DNA of 64,000 nucleotides from Bacteroidota bacterium (GCA_029237825.1 JAQZBQ010000013.1:1-64000); one strand, 5' to 3'. Counted from the stretch's first letter, positions 18,180 to 27,978 are shown. The notes: generated by a model from the letters alone, not told the origin. Made by a program: numbers and translations.

Positions 18180-19403
18180 TTATTTCGAAAGCAACTCTTC
18201 AATCAATGCTTCGGTTTTCTGCGTGTACATGTTATACGCCTTTCCCGTGGCCGGGCCGTTAAATCCCGTATAAATGGTTTGAACCTGATGGTGTTTATCT
18301 AAAATGATTGTGGTGGGAAAAGCCATTATTTTATTTAAAAAAGGCATGCTCTCTGAGGCTTTATCTTTCCCTGTTAATCCCGTAAGCAATACTTCATAAC
18401 CAATATGAAAGCGTTTCACCAGCCGTTCAATATTGGCTTTGGCTTTCAATTTATCCTGAGTACGTTCATAAGCAAGCGCAACAATTTCGAGGCCTTTTTT
18501 CTGGTAACGTTCATATAAATCAGCAAGGTATGCGCTTTCATCCATGCAGTTAGGGCACCAGCTTCCCATGAGTTGAATGATCACTACTTTGCCTTTAAAC
18601 TTATCGTCTTTCAAACTCACCAGCGAATCACGCGTATTGTAAAACGCGAAATAAACGGTGGACATGGTATCTTTCAAATAGGTCAACCCCTCCGGGTTAG
18701 GTAGCTCGAACGTCCCGTTTCTTCTTCCTTCCCACGATTCGTATCCTGTTGCTCCGGAATAAAAATGTCCGTTGGTAATTGATTGTCCGTTATTTTCCGC
18801 TGTGAACAAAAAAGCATGCGAACCATCGAAACAACTCAGGTAGAGTTTTCCTTCGTGCTCCATTCCTTCCAGGTAACGGTAGTCTCCTGTCTCCGTTAAA
18901 AATGTCCCAAAAATAGTCGATGTTCCCTTTTCATAGGTAAATAACCCAATGGCTTTATAAGTGTCAGGTTTATTTTTGTTGAAATCCACTTCCCATTTTC
19001 CGTTATAAATTAAACCTGGTTTTTTAGGATTAAAAGGGAATCGTTTTAATTCATTATGTATCGCCGTAAATGCAATCGTATTATTCTCTTTTTTGGTATG
19101 ATTGATCCACTCGCCTTTTAATAAGGTATCACCATAGATCTTGGTACGGAATTCGGTATCAAAGACAGGCATCTTAAAATTAAAGGTCTCTTTCTCAAAA
19201 AAGGTTTCGTCTACCAAAATCCGTTCCTGCGCATTATGGATGATTAATTGCACGCGGGCATTTACCATTTTAACTTCAAAATTAAACGGGAGATCTATTC
19301 CCTTTTCTTTATTTAGATGCAGGACACCCTGCCACATTCCTGTTTTCATTTGCGCTAATAATAGGGTAGGTAATAAGGCAATAACTGATACAAATAGTCT
19401 CAT
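18180..19403 (-). CDS. exported TlpA/ResA-like thioredoxin-fold protein
   Basis: Periplasmic or membrane-associated redox protein of about 407 residues. A GTG at 19439 is in frame, but ATG at 19403 begins a better signal peptide (MRLFVSVIALLPTLLLAQ). The first about 240 residues are a beta-rich lipocalin-like region of unknown role (tests of ligand binding are not possible here). The C-terminal part is a TlpA-like thioredoxin domain with active site W-C-P-N-C (about 282-286 from the ATG) and a late cis-proline region (FPTTIILD). Such proteins reduce disulfides in cytochrome c maturation or envelope proteins. It follows the GH92 gene by only a few bases on the same strand and is probably cotranscribed with it. 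Confidence 0.85.
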   Translation of the reverse strand: MRLFVSVIALLPTLLLAQMKTGMWQGVLHLNKEKGIDLPFNFEVKMVNARVQLIIHNAQERILVDETFFEKETFNFKMPVFDTEFRTKIYGDTLLKGEWINHTKKENNTIAFTAIHNELKRFPFNPKKPGLIYNGKWEVDFNKNKPDTYKAIGLFTYEKGTSTIFGTFLTETGDYRYLEGMEHEGKLYLSCFDGSHAFLFTAENNGQSITNGHFYSGATGYESWEGRRNGTFELPNPEGLTYLKDTMSTVYFAFYNTRDSLVSLKDDKFKGKVVIIQLMGSWCPNCMDESAYLADLYERYQKKGLEIVALAYERTQDKLKAKANIERLVKRFHIGYEVLLTGLTGKDKASESMPFLNKIMAFPTTIILDKHHQVQTIYTGFNGPATGKAYNMYTQKTEALIEELLSK

Positions 19404-19445
19404 TAAACAATTTTGGTATGATTTAATCTGATACTTCACAGTAAA

Positions 19446-22391
19446 TTATCTGATTTCAATTTCATCAATAAAGATAAACGCGTCACCATTTTTTCCTGTA
19501 TGCCATTCGGGAAGTTTTCCATAATTTACGGCCTTCACTTTAACAAACCGAACAGCGTCAGATTGCGAGAGATTGTTTTGAAAGAAAGTCCGGAGCTGAG
19601 GTGAATCGTCTTCCGCAGCTACTCCATTTTCAATCGTACCTAACGGAATAAAGTTGATACCATCAGAGGAAATAAAATATTCCACCCGTTTTGGGAATAT
19701 AATCCACGAACGTGTGTCCTGTAAAAAGCTCGCATTAATGGATCGTATATTTTGTGGCTCCTTGAGATCAATTACGCATTCAAAGTCTGTTCCTTGATAG
19801 CCTTGCCAACCACCGCTTCTCCAGTTTGTAGTTCCATGTTGCCCATCAATTATTCCATCGTCACCACCCGCATCGTATTGGTGGTTATACGGGTTGGTTA
19901 ACTGAATTTTCCAATCATTGGGTTTTTTGTAGATATACGCGACCACGGTTCCGCTTTGATTTTTTTCCTGAAACGCCTTAGCTTTTAGCGTAGCGGTTGA
20001 ATTACAAACAAACGGCTGGGTGTACCGTGTTGATGTTTCGTTTGGCTCAGTGCCATCTGTGGTATAGAAGATGTTACAATTTGATTCATCATGGTCGAGT
20101 GGAATGGTTTTGGTTGAATCCGTTAGCTTACCCGGTGAAATTATACGCGGAATTGTCACAAAATTATTTTCGTTGATGGAGGTGGAAGACCGAAATGAAA
20201 CGTGTTTACCAAACCGGCTGTTTTCATTTTTTTCGGGGTTTACCATTACTTCCATATGTCCTCCATTAAGTAGGGATGTGTGTGTAAGCGTGGTACTGTT
20301 AGTTTCTTTAGCATTAACCCAAAGGTTTGTTATATAATTCGGTGAGTTTTTACTGATGTTTCCTTTTCTGCTAATCATAAAGGATTTTCCATTTTCCAGA
20401 TTAATTTTCACAGCATCAAAATCAGGACTTACAATTGTATAATGGGGCAGTCCTGGGCATACCTGATATAAACCTATTGCGCTCATTACAAACCACGCAC
20501 TCATTTGCCCGCAATCTTCGTTCCCTATTAATCCATCAGGTGAATTTTTATAAAATTCATGCAGAATGTGGTATACTTTTTCCTGTGTTTTGTGTGGCTT
20601 TCCTATATAATTGTATAGAAAGCTCATATGATGGCTTGGTTCATTCCCATGTGCATATTGCCCGATTAACCCTGAAATATCTACCTGCGTGCGACCGGTA
20701 GTTTGCTGTGAAGCTGAGAATAATTCGTCTAGTTTATCTTCCATTTTCCTATCCCCGCCCATTAATGAGACCAAGCCTGAAATATCGTGCGGTACAAAGA
20801 AGCTATATTGCCAGCTGTTAGCCTCGGTAAAATGGTTGTTCACTTCGCGAGGATCGAATGGTGATAACCAGTTCCCATTTTTCCGTGGCCGCATAAATCC
20901 GGACTTTTTATCGAACAGATTCTTATAGGCTTGTGCACGCTTCATAAATATGCTGTAATCTACTTTTTTATTGAGGGTTTTCGCTACTTGTGCAATACAC
21001 CAGTTGTCGTAAGCGTATTCCAGAGTTTTGGAAACACTTTCGGTTTCGTCTTCCATTTGTAAATGGTAGTTTCGGTTAAACACAGGCACTCCAAACCGGT
21101 GATCATTAGAGGCAGATACCATTGCTTCATAAGCCAGGTTTTTGTCAAACCCTATTACATTTTTGGTAACGGCGTCCGCGATTACCGAAACACTGTGAAA
21201 TCCGATCATGCAGTTAGTTTCGTTCGCGGAAAGTTCCCAAACGGGAAGACGACCGCTTTCTTTATATTGGCTGAGAAATGAATTTATAAAATCGGAGGTT
21301 CGATTTTGCTGAATAATAGTGAATAAGGGATGCAATGCGCGAAACGTATCCCAAAGAGAGAAAACAGTATAAGGAGTAAATCCCTTGGCTGTATGGATCT
21401 TGTTATCCCGTCCACGATACTTCCCATCCACATCACCGGCAAGTGTTGGGTGAATGAAGCAGTGATAGAGCGCGGTGTAGAAAACAATAGCTCTGTTCGT
21501 ATCTTTCGTTGAAATATCAAGCGACGATAGTTCTTTTTCCCAACTTGTTTCGGCACTTCTCTTATAGGACCCGAAATCCCAATGCGGTGCTTCTGCTGCT
21601 AAATTTTTTTTTGCGCCCTCGATCCCTGTCTGAGAAAGAGCCACTTTGATCATTAAAGGTTTTTTATCTGCATTATCGCATTGCAGAATCACGCCATCGG
21701 TTTTTTCAGTTTGTTCATTGGGCTTTTTACCGGGCAGGGTTGTTGCACTTATTTTTTTTATGTGAACCGTTTTATTGAACTTCATCACGTAGTACACATG
21801 TTGTTCGGCTGCCCAGGCTGTGCTGATCCGGATACCAACTGCAGTAACGCTATCAATAAGTTTAAAGCTACTGGATATAATTTTGTCACGGTGTAAAAGA
21901 TCGATTACAATTGCCTGGTTACTATTTTCAGGAAATGAATAGGAATGAATACCGACACGTTGTGTGGCAGTTAACTGAGCACGTATTCCATTTTTTAAGG
22001 TTACTTCATAGTACCCCGCACTTGCTTTTTCATTGGCATGTGAAAAGCTTGCCGCATAGGTTTTATGTTTAAGATCGGTATGGGGGTTTTGGGTTGGTGT
22101 AATTAAAATATCACCGTAGTCACTGACTCCTGTCCCGCTTAAATGCGTGTGAGAGAAACCATAAATGAGTGTATCAGAATAATGATAGCCGCTGCAGCCT
22201 TCCCAGCTCCCGTCCGTTCGCGTGTCCGGACTTAACTGAACCATACTAAACGGAACCACTGCTCCGGGAAATGTATGCCCGGTTCCGTCAGTCCCAATAA
22301 ACGGGTTGACGAAGCTGGCATGCGGGAGTTGCGCATGGACGTTTAATAGCAACAAAAAAGAGAAACAAATAGATATTAGTGTTCTCAACAT
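19446..22391 (-). CDS. GH92 alpha-mannosidase with extra C-terminal carbohydrate-binding modules
   Basis: Secreted glycoside hydrolase of family GH92, a family of calcium-dependent exo-alpha-mannosidases (1,2-, 1,3-, 1,4- and 1,6-active members known) acting on N-glycan or yeast-type mannan. The 981 residues begin with a signal peptide ending LNVHAQ and the family start FVNPFIGTDGTGHTFPGA. Further GH92 motifs are GFSHTHLSGTGVSDYGD, the SLWDTFRALHPL core and NEDCGQMSAWF. After the catalytic region (to about 755) come a chitobiase/hexosaminidase C-terminal-like module (about 775-855) and an F5/8-type discoidin-like module (about 865-981). These are likely sugar-binding. A TlpA-like gene follows and a FucP-type sugar transporter lies upstream, suggesting uptake of released hexose. 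No SusCD pair is nearby. Confidence 0.9.
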   Translation of the reverse strand: MLRTLISICFSFLLLLNVHAQLPHASFVNPFIGTDGTGHTFPGAVVPFSMVQLSPDTRTDGSWEGCSGYHYSDTLIYGFSHTHLSGTGVSDYGDILITPTQNPHTDLKHKTYAASFSHANEKASAGYYEVTLKNGIRAQLTATQRVGIHSYSFPENSNQAIVIDLLHRDKIISSSFKLIDSVTAVGIRISTAWAAEQHVYYVMKFNKTVHIKKISATTLPGKKPNEQTEKTDGVILQCDNADKKPLMIKVALSQTGIEGAKKNLAAEAPHWDFGSYKRSAETSWEKELSSLDISTKDTNRAIVFYTALYHCFIHPTLAGDVDGKYRGRDNKIHTAKGFTPYTVFSLWDTFRALHPLFTIIQQNRTSDFINSFLSQYKESGRLPVWELSANETNCMIGFHSVSVIADAVTKNVIGFDKNLAYEAMVSASNDHRFGVPVFNRNYHLQMEDETESVSKTLEYAYDNWCIAQVAKTLNKKVDYSIFMKRAQAYKNLFDKKSGFMRPRKNGNWLSPFDPREVNNHFTEANSWQYSFFVPHDISGLVSLMGGDRKMEDKLDELFSASQQTTGRTQVDISGLIGQYAHGNEPSHHMSFLYNYIGKPHKTQEKVYHILHEFYKNSPDGLIGNEDCGQMSAWFVMSAIGLYQVCPGLPHYTIVSPDFDAVKINLENGKSFMISRKGNISKNSPNYITNLWVNAKETNSTTLTHTSLLNGGHMEVMVNPEKNENSRFGKHVSFRSSTSINENNFVTIPRIISPGKLTDSTKTIPLDHDESNCNIFYTTDGTEPNETSTRYTQPFVCNSTATLKAKAFQEKNQSGTVVAYIYKKPNDWKIQLTNPYNHQYDAGGDDGIIDGQHGTTNWRSGGWQGYQGTDFECVIDLKEPQNIRSINASFLQDTRSWIIFPKRVEYFISSDGINFIPLGTIENGVAAEDDSPQLRTFFQNNLSQSDAVRFVKVKAVNYGKLPEWHTGKNGDAFIFIDEIEIR

Positions 22392-22467
22392 AGTTTGATC
22401 TGTCGGGTATTAAAAGGGATTCTAAGCACGAAAATTATGGGAAACAATTTTCAAAATATACCCAGCT

Positions 22468-22917
22468 CTATTCTTCTTCGTCGCTGTATAGCTTTAACAA
22501 CTCTTCCGGATAATCATCTTTCAAAATGTAAACACCTGTCATTGGATTAACTATTTCCCTGACACTTTTTAAATGAACAAAAAAAGTCATTGCGTTTTTC
22601 CCTTCTTTTTTTTCTGTTTTACTGATAGCTTTTTTTGAAAAAGGGAATAAGGTTTTTGAGCCATCATCCATGGTACATTCAAGCACTGTCATGTCCGGGA
22701 GTTCAAAGCTAAACTCATCATCGTTTGGATAAAGCCCATTCAGTAAATAGGTTGTATTATTGATGACCTTAAAATTTGAAACATTTCCTTTTATTTCAAA
22801 TTCATCTTCCCAAAGGTATTTGATATTGTCTTCCGTTTCTTCCCCTTCGTTTTCTTTGTCGGCGTACGCCTGATTAAATTTTGAGTTAACTAATTTTACG
22901 TTGATGGTGACTTTCAT
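22468..22917 (-). CDS. acidic hypothetical protein
   Basis: Protein of 149 residues with no signal peptide, membrane segment or recognised motif. It is rich in acidic residues (for example DKENEGEETEDN near residues 20-31 and YSDEEE at the C-terminus) and looks largely beta-stranded in between. It starts about 20 nt after the stop of the MFS transporter gene on the same strand and precedes the GH92 gene, so it may be part of the same transcription unit. I do not recognise the family. Confidence 0.6.
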   Translation of the reverse strand: MKVTINVKLVNSKFNQAYADKENEGEETEDNIKYLWEDEFEIKGNVSNFKVINNTTYLLNGLYPNDDEFSFELPDMTVLECTMDDGSKTLFPFSKKAISKTEKKEGKNAMTFFVHLKSVREIVNPMTGVYILKDDYPEELLKLYSDEEE

Positions 22918-22936
22918 TAATATTAAATTTGTTTTG

Positions 22937-24361
22937 TTAATGTCCTGGTTTCAGTTTTGGGTCAAAATGAATGCCCTGATTTTTTAATAGTTGCGTGATT
23001 TTATATCCATAAAATGCCAGGTAGATGAAACATACTACGCCAACAATGTAGCTTAAGTTGATTCCAATTACTCCAGGCCCCGCTAACCATCCCTGAAATA
23101 AGCTGATAAATCCACCGCCCATAATCATCATGATGAGATAACTGGATCCCTGGTTGGTTTTCTTGCCCAGCCCCGATATTGCCAATGTGTAAATGCATGG
23201 CCAGAGAGTGGAACAAAATAACCCTACACTTATAAAAGCGTATACGCTAATCAGCCCACTGGTGAGCATTCCAATGATTAATGCGGTTATTCCGCATGCC
23301 GAATAAATTAATAATTGCCGTCCCGGATTTCCTTTGCTGAGCATATCAGCACCGATCATGATTAAAATTACAAACGAATAGGGATAAAACGGTGTAAGTT
23401 CATGTCCAGCGATAATGTTGGCAAGCAAAAACACGCCAAAAGCGGCATAAGGAATAACAATTCTAAGAACCATTTGCATTTGCTTTGACAAATTAAATGC
23501 ACCAACTGAACTTGTCCAACGCCCAATCATTAAGCTTGCCCAGAACAGGGAAATATACGGAGCCGCTTCTTCGGTAGGGATACAGGCGTGTTGCTTCATG
23601 TAATCCGGTAAATTGGAAGCGGTAGAGACTTCCACTCCAACATATACAAAAATGGCAATCATACCCATCCATAGTTGCGGATAGGAGAAGATACTTTTTT
23701 GTTCGCCTGTTTCTTCCGTGTCACCCAGTGGGATGTCGATGCGGTTTGGTAAGGATGAGAATTTGAAAAGAATAGCAACAATGACGAATGCCAACCCAAG
23801 AATCAGGTAAGGAAATTTTACTGCAGAAAGATCAGTTAAAGCATTATGGTCACTTACTGAGCCGAATATGGCGTATCCAACAACGAGTGGTCCAATTGTA
23901 GTTCCCACATTATTTATTCCTCCTGCAAGACTTAAGCGCTGCGCGCCCGTAGAAGGGTTTCCTATAACAATTGCTAATGGATTGGCGGCAGTTTGCTGCA
24001 ATGAAAATCCAAGGGCAACTATAAATAGACCTGTAATCATTAAAGGGAAGGACACCAATTGGGCTGCCGGGTAAAATAAGAGTGTCCCGAATGCGGAGAT
24101 GATTAACCCAAGGAAAATGCCGTTTTTATAGCCGATTTTATTCAGAAGATCGCCGCCATAAAATTTCGACGCAAGAACATAGATAATTGAACCGACAGTG
24201 TAAGCAACATAAAACGCAAATGAAATCATCTGGCTTTGCCATTGCTCAAGATTTAAACGCTCTTTAAAAACAGGAATAAGAATGTCATTACTTGCCGCGA
24301 CAAAACCCCAGAAGAAAAAAACAGAAATGAGTGTGACAAAAGCAGATCGGTTTGTTTGCAT
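22937..24361 (-). CDS. FucP/GluP-type MFS sugar transporter
   Basis: Inner-membrane sugar:proton symporter of the FHS family (fucose, glucose and galactose permeases). An in-frame ATG at 24406 exists, but ATG at 24361 matches the family start MQTNRSAFVTLISVFFFWGF and is preferred, giving 474 residues. There are about twelve predicted membrane segments. Family features include FVAASNDILIP, SFYVAYTVGS-like helix 2 and SLQQTAANPLA. It lies upstream of the acidic protein and the GH92 mannosidase, all on the minus strand, so import of mannose or another hexose released by GH92 is a reasonable inference. Actual sugar specificity cannot be read off. Confidence 0.87.
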   Translation of the reverse strand: MQTNRSAFVTLISVFFFWGFVAASNDILIPVFKERLNLEQWQSQMISFAFYVAYTVGSIIYVLASKFYGGDLLNKIGYKNGIFLGLIISAFGTLLFYPAAQLVSFPLMITGLFIVALGFSLQQTAANPLAIVIGNPSTGAQRLSLAGGINNVGTTIGPLVVGYAIFGSVSDHNALTDLSAVKFPYLILGLAFVIVAILFKFSSLPNRIDIPLGDTEETGEQKSIFSYPQLWMGMIAIFVYVGVEVSTASNLPDYMKQHACIPTEEAAPYISLFWASLMIGRWTSSVGAFNLSKQMQMVLRIVIPYAAFGVFLLANIIAGHELTPFYPYSFVILIMIGADMLSKGNPGRQLLIYSACGITALIIGMLTSGLISVYAFISVGLFCSTLWPCIYTLAISGLGKKTNQGSSYLIMMIMGGGFISLFQGWLAGPGVIGINLSYIVGVVCFIYLAFYGYKITQLLKNQGIHFDPKLKPGH

Positions 24362-24463
24362 AAGATTGGATTGAATATCAGTCCAAGTTAGAGATAATAT
24401 CTCCATGGTTTTAAATCGTACGCCTCCAGTTTATCAACAGCATGTTTTTTACTATTTATTGGA

Positions 24464-25387
24464 ATGAAAAAGATATCTACGGTTGATTATGCATATTTTC
24501 ACCCTATGCAATTACTTACACCAACTAACTGGAAGGATTATGAATTACTGGACTGTGGTGACTTTGAAAAACTTGAACGTTTTGGCAAATTCATTACAAT
24601 CAGACCGGAGCCGCAGGCTGTCTGGAAGAAAATATATTCTGTCGCTGACTGGGAAAAGCAGGCACATGTGAGGTTTGTTCCTAAAAGCAGCTCGAGCGGT
24701 GATTGGAAGATGCTGAAAAAAATGCCTGAACAGTGGACAATAGAATATCCTTTGGGTAAGGCGCAACAGGATATCCTTACATTTCGTTTAGGGTTAACAT
24801 CGTTTAAACATGTAGGAATTTTCCCGGAACAGGCCTGTAACTGGGATGTAATCTACAATTTTCTTAAACCGCTTGAGAAGCCTAAATTTTTGAATTTATT
24901 CGCCTATACCGGCGGCGCCAGTCTTGCAGCGAGGGCGTCTGGCGCAGAAGTTACGCATGTCGATAGTATCAAACAGGTTGTAAACTGGGCCAATGAAAAT
25001 ATGCAGAAATCCAAACTGGATAACATTCGTTGGATGATAGACGATGCATTGAAATTTGCGAGGAAGGAGCAGCGACGCGGAAATCTGTATCAAGGTATCA
25101 TTTTGGATCCTCCTGCTTTTGGTCATGGACCGAACGGAGAAAAATGGAAACTGGAAGACAATATCCTTGAAATGATGGACGCGGTGTTGCAAATTGTAGA
25201 CCCCGCGCAACATTTGTTGATTCTTAATGCATACTCCTTAGGATTTTCGGCTTTAGTACCTGAAAATTTATTGAGGCCATTTGCAACAAAGCATAAATCT
25301 CAGCTGGATATTGGAGAATTGTATTTAGAAGCAACAAGCGGCGTAAAACTGCCCCTGGGCGTTTGGGGAAGATTGGAAAAAAAATAA
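24464..25387 (+). CDS. RlmI-like class I SAM-dependent RNA methyltransferase
   Basis: Cytoplasmic SAM-dependent methyltransferase of the COG1092 type (related to RlmI/RlmK-like rRNA methyltransferases). About 307 residues from the ATG at 24464; an internal ATG preceding QLLTPTNW (about 24506) is an alternative start and fits homologues. The SAM-binding site is NLFAYTGGASLAARASGAEVTHVD, split as NLFAYTGGASL and VTHVD, and the catalytic-region motif is IILDPPAFGHGPNGEKW. No PUA domain is present at the N-terminus, unlike E. coli RlmI. It is a single gene, transcribed away from the MFS gene and convergent with the next. Target nucleotide unknown. Confidence 0.85.
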   Translation: MKKISTVDYAYFHPMQLLTPTNWKDYELLDCGDFEKLERFGKFITIRPEPQAVWKKIYSVADWEKQAHVRFVPKSSSSGDWKMLKKMPEQWTIEYPLGKAQQDILTFRLGLTSFKHVGIFPEQACNWDVIYNFLKPLEKPKFLNLFAYTGGASLAARASGAEVTHVDSIKQVVNWANENMQKSKLDNIRWMIDDALKFARKEQRRGNLYQGIILDPPAFGHGPNGEKWKLEDNILEMMDAVLQIVDPAQHLLILNAYSLGFSALVPENLLRPFATKHKSQLDIGELYLEATSGVKLPLGVWGRLEKK

Positions 25388-25389
25388 TT

Positions 25390-26199
25390 CTATTTTTTTT
25401 CAGATTCTTTTATTAATTCCAGTTTTGTTGTGCCAATTGGAAGCAGCTTTGATTCGCGCAGCGTTTCGTTCCATTTGATCTGCAATCCTTTTTTCTGCAT
25501 ATCGCCTGCCCCTGGAATTTCATTAAATACCAGTGTAAAATCATCCTTTTTTCCTTTTTCTAAAATCATTGGTTGATTTTTCTTAACGTTCACATTGTCT
25601 TGTCCGCCTGGCATAATTGCTGTTGCTTTCATTGGGTTTACAATACCTACACCGTCACCCACATACACACATTCAAATTTGATGGCCGATTTATCTGTTT
25701 TCAAGTCAGCTTTTTTTAAAGTACAGGTAAAATTTTCAACGGTGAAATCATTTTTGCTTGCAGGCAATTCAAAATTTGATAATTGATGAATTTTTCCACC
25801 AGCTGAGGCCTTGTAGATTCCTTTGAATTCAATCGTAAATTTTTCTGAAAGCATATCGGCGCCCTTAAAATCGATCACTTTTGTTTCTTCTTCATTAGGG
25901 GAAACGACGTATGTTTTATCTTCCCCTAATAAGGTTTTATCCCCGGCCAGGTATTTAAACTCGGTTGGTTTTACGAGAAGATAGTCATTGGTTTTATTGA
26001 AAATTTTAATTTTAAATTTCGCCTGCTTAACACTCGCAATTACATCGATGATATATATGTTATAATCATCTGTTTCAACATTCGCTTGCTTATAAAGATA
26101 CTTTACATCCTCTTTTGGCTTTTCTTTATTCTTTTCTTTTTCCTGAGCATTAATAAAGAAGCTCATGAATAAAGTAGATAATAATAAAAGGTATTTCAT
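25390..26199 (-). CDS. exported hypothetical protein
   Basis: Protein of 269 residues with a clear signal peptide (MKYLLLLSTLFMSFFINAQ). A short lysine/glutamate-rich stretch (about 20-31) follows, then a beta-rich body with repeated 10-residue strands (for example FKIKIFNKTNDYLLVKP). No catalytic motif, lipobox or sorting domain is visible, so it is probably periplasmic. It has its own well-matched promoter and is convergent with the methyltransferase gene, whose stop is 2 nt away. I do not recognise the family. Confidence 0.7.
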   Translation of the reverse strand: MKYLLLLSTLFMSFFINAQEKEKNKEKPKEDVKYLYKQANVETDDYNIYIIDVIASVKQAKFKIKIFNKTNDYLLVKPTEFKYLAGDKTLLGEDKTYVVSPNEEETKVIDFKGADMLSEKFTIEFKGIYKASAGGKIHQLSNFELPASKNDFTVENFTCTLKKADLKTDKSAIKFECVYVGDGVGIVNPMKATAIMPGGQDNVNVKKNQPMILEKGKKDDFTLVFNEIPGAGDMQKKGLQIKWNETLRESKLLPIGTTKLELIKESEKK

Positions 26200-26215
26200 A
26201 ACGAGTTTTTATTAG

Positions 26216-26245
26216 CAAATATAAACGATAGGGTGAATTAATCAA
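26216..26245 (-). promoter_or_regulatory. promoter for the exported hypothetical gene
   Basis: On the minus strand TTG (26243-26245), a 19-nt spacer and TATATTTG (26216-26223) match the Bacteroidota consensus. The box ends 16 nt before the ATG at 26199. It lies back to back with the trmD promoter. Confidence 0.6.
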
Positions 26246-26252
26246 GGCGAAC

Positions 26253-26284
26253 TTGTCACTAATCGTGTTTTTTTAGTAATTTTG
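26253..26284 (+). promoter_or_regulatory. promoter for trmD, abutting the start codon
   Basis: TTG (26253-26255), a 21-nt spacer and TAATTTTG (26277-26284) match the TTTG / TAnnTTTG consensus. The box overlaps an in-frame TTG at 26282 and ends 3 nt before an in-frame GTG at 26288, suggesting a leaderless or nearly leaderless mRNA starting at GTG. Confidence 0.5.
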
Positions 26285-26287
26285 AAT

Positions 26288-26962
26288 GTGCACATTGACA
26301 TCATAACTGTTCATCCGCCGCTTTTGGAAAGCCCTTTCAGCCATAGCATTCTGAAACGTGCAATCCATAAAGGCCTGGTGTCGGTTAACATTATTGATCT
26401 TAGGAATTATGGAATTGAACCCCATAAAAAGGTTGATGATTATGCGTTCGGCGGAGGGGCCGGAATGGTAATGATGATTGAGCCTATTGCAAATTGTATT
26501 AATGATTTGAGGGCGAAACGTTCATACGACGAAATCATCTACATGACACCCGACGGGGAAACCCTGAAACAAGGAATGTGTAATCATTTATCTACTTTGA
26601 AAAATTTAATTATTCTCTGTGGCCATTATAAGGGAATTGATGAGCGCATCAGGGAACATTTTATTACCAAGGAAATATCCATAGGTGATTATGTTTTAAG
26701 TGGAGGAGAATTGCCAGCTGCAGTACTTTGCGATGGAATCATCCGGCTCATCCCTGGAGTTTTGAACGATGAAACATCCGCCTTGTCTGATTCCTTTCAG
26801 GATAATTTATTGTCGCCGCCCGTTTATACACGCCCGGCGGATTTTAATGGATGGAAAGTTCCTGAATTATTGACCAGCGGGAATACCAAAAAAGTTGAAG
26901 AATGGCGGCACGAACAATCAATAGAACGAACGAAATTAAGGCGACCGGATTTATTGAAGTAA
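26288..26962 (+). CDS. trmD: tRNA (guanine-37-N1)-methyltransferase
   Basis: SAM-dependent SPOUT-family methyltransferase making m1G37 next to the anticodon, which protects the reading frame. About 225 residues; the deep-knot signatures are [27 protein letters not shown] and [19 protein letters not shown]. The N-terminus [20 protein letters not shown] matches the family. Start: GTG at 26288 is preferred because the TTG at 26282 lies within the -7 promoter box; the difference is two residues. The usual neighbours rimM and rplS are not adjacent. The C-terminal helical domain ([20 protein letters not shown]) is complete. Confidence 0.95.
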   Translation: MHIDIITVHPPLLESPFSHSILKRAIHKGLVSVNIIDLRNYGIEPHKKVDDYAFGGGAGMVMMIEPIANCINDLRAKRSYDEIIYMTPDGETLKQGMCNHLSTLKNLIILCGHYKGIDERIREHFITKEISIGDYVLSGGELPAAVLCDGIIRLIPGVLNDETSALSDSFQDNLLSPPVYTRPADFNGWKVPELLTSGNTKKVEEWRHEQSIERTKLRRPDLLK

Positions 26963-27108
26963 AACTTAAACTTCCCGTCACCATCTTTTGCGCCAAATAT
27001 CTGATGCTTCCATTGTCAGGAACAAACAACTCACTGTTAATTATTCAATTTTAAAGCAGGGTTACTCAGCGATATTCCACTTATTTTAGGTGAAAATATT
27101 TACGCACC

Positions 27109-27978
27109 GTGTCTAATCGAACTACCACCCAAAAATTACAAACGTCTGCAGTGACAGTTGTTATCAGTCTTGCGCTGGTTTTGTTTATGTTAGGATTGCT
27201 TGGATTGGTTGTAATCAATGCAAAAAAATTATCCAATCACGTTAAAGAGAATATCGGTTTTCAGATTGTTTTAAAAGACACGACCACGGCAGCTGAACTC
27301 GACATTTTAAAGCAGGAAATCAGTTCCTCGGCTTATACCAAACATGTGGATTTCATCAGCAAAGACGAAGCTGCTAAAAAACTGCAGAAAGACCTCGGAG
27401 AAGATTTTATTAGTTTTTTGGGATACAATCCTTTATTGCCTTCGCTGGATGTAAAGTTAAATTCGGATTACGCCAATATTGATAGTTTATCTGGCTTTGA
27501 AAAACAAATCATGCAAAAGCATTTTGTGAAAGAAGTTATTTATCATAAGGACATGATAAAGCAAGTAAATGAAAATGCAAAAATCATCAGTATTTATATA
27601 TTGGTATTTAGCAGCTTGCTTTTAATTGTGGCAATTGCCCTAATTAACAACACCATTCGCTTGTCTATTTATTCAAAGCGGTTTTTGATTCGCACCATGT
27701 ATTTGGTGGGAGCAACGCAAGGGTTTATACGCCGGCCTTTTATTATGAAAGGTATCCGGCAAGGAATTATTGCAGGATTAGTTGCAGGATTTTTACTGGC
27801 AGGCTTCCTGATCCTAAGTACTAAATATATCCCGGATTTATTACAATTGCAGGATCCTAATTTACTGGCACTTTTGTTTGGATGCGTTGTGTTGGTTGGA
27901 ATTCTTATTTCCGGACTCAGTGCGGCCTTGGCTGTGAGCCGTTATTTAAGGCTCAAAACGGACGACTTATATTTCTAA
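27109..27978 (+). CDS. ftsX: cell division ABC permease-like protein FtsX
   Basis: Inner-membrane component of the FtsEX complex, which couples ATP hydrolysis by FtsE to septal peptidoglycan hydrolase activation. The 289 residues have one N-terminal membrane helix (about 18-40), an extracytoplasmic domain (about 45-165) and three further helices in the C-terminal FtsX domain (from about 165: IISIYILVFSSLLLIVAIALINNTIRLSIYSKR, reading as helix 2 and the RLSI motif). The start is GTG at 27109; an in-frame stop lies 16 nt upstream. No ftsE is adjacent, which is common in Bacteroidota. The DUF4846 gene starts 4 nt downstream, implying cotranscription. Confidence 0.9.
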   Translation: MSNRTTTQKLQTSAVTVVISLALVLFMLGLLGLVVINAKKLSNHVKENIGFQIVLKDTTTAAELDILKQEISSSAYTKHVDFISKDEAAKKLQKDLGEDFISFLGYNPLLPSLDVKLNSDYANIDSLSGFEKQIMQKHFVKEVIYHKDMIKQVNENAKIISIYILVFSSLLLIVAIALINNTIRLSIYSKRFLIRTMYLVGATQGFIRRPFIMKGIRQGIIAGLVAGFLLAGFLILSTKYIPDLLQLQDPNLLALLFGCVVLVGILISGLSAALAVSRYLRLKTDDLYF

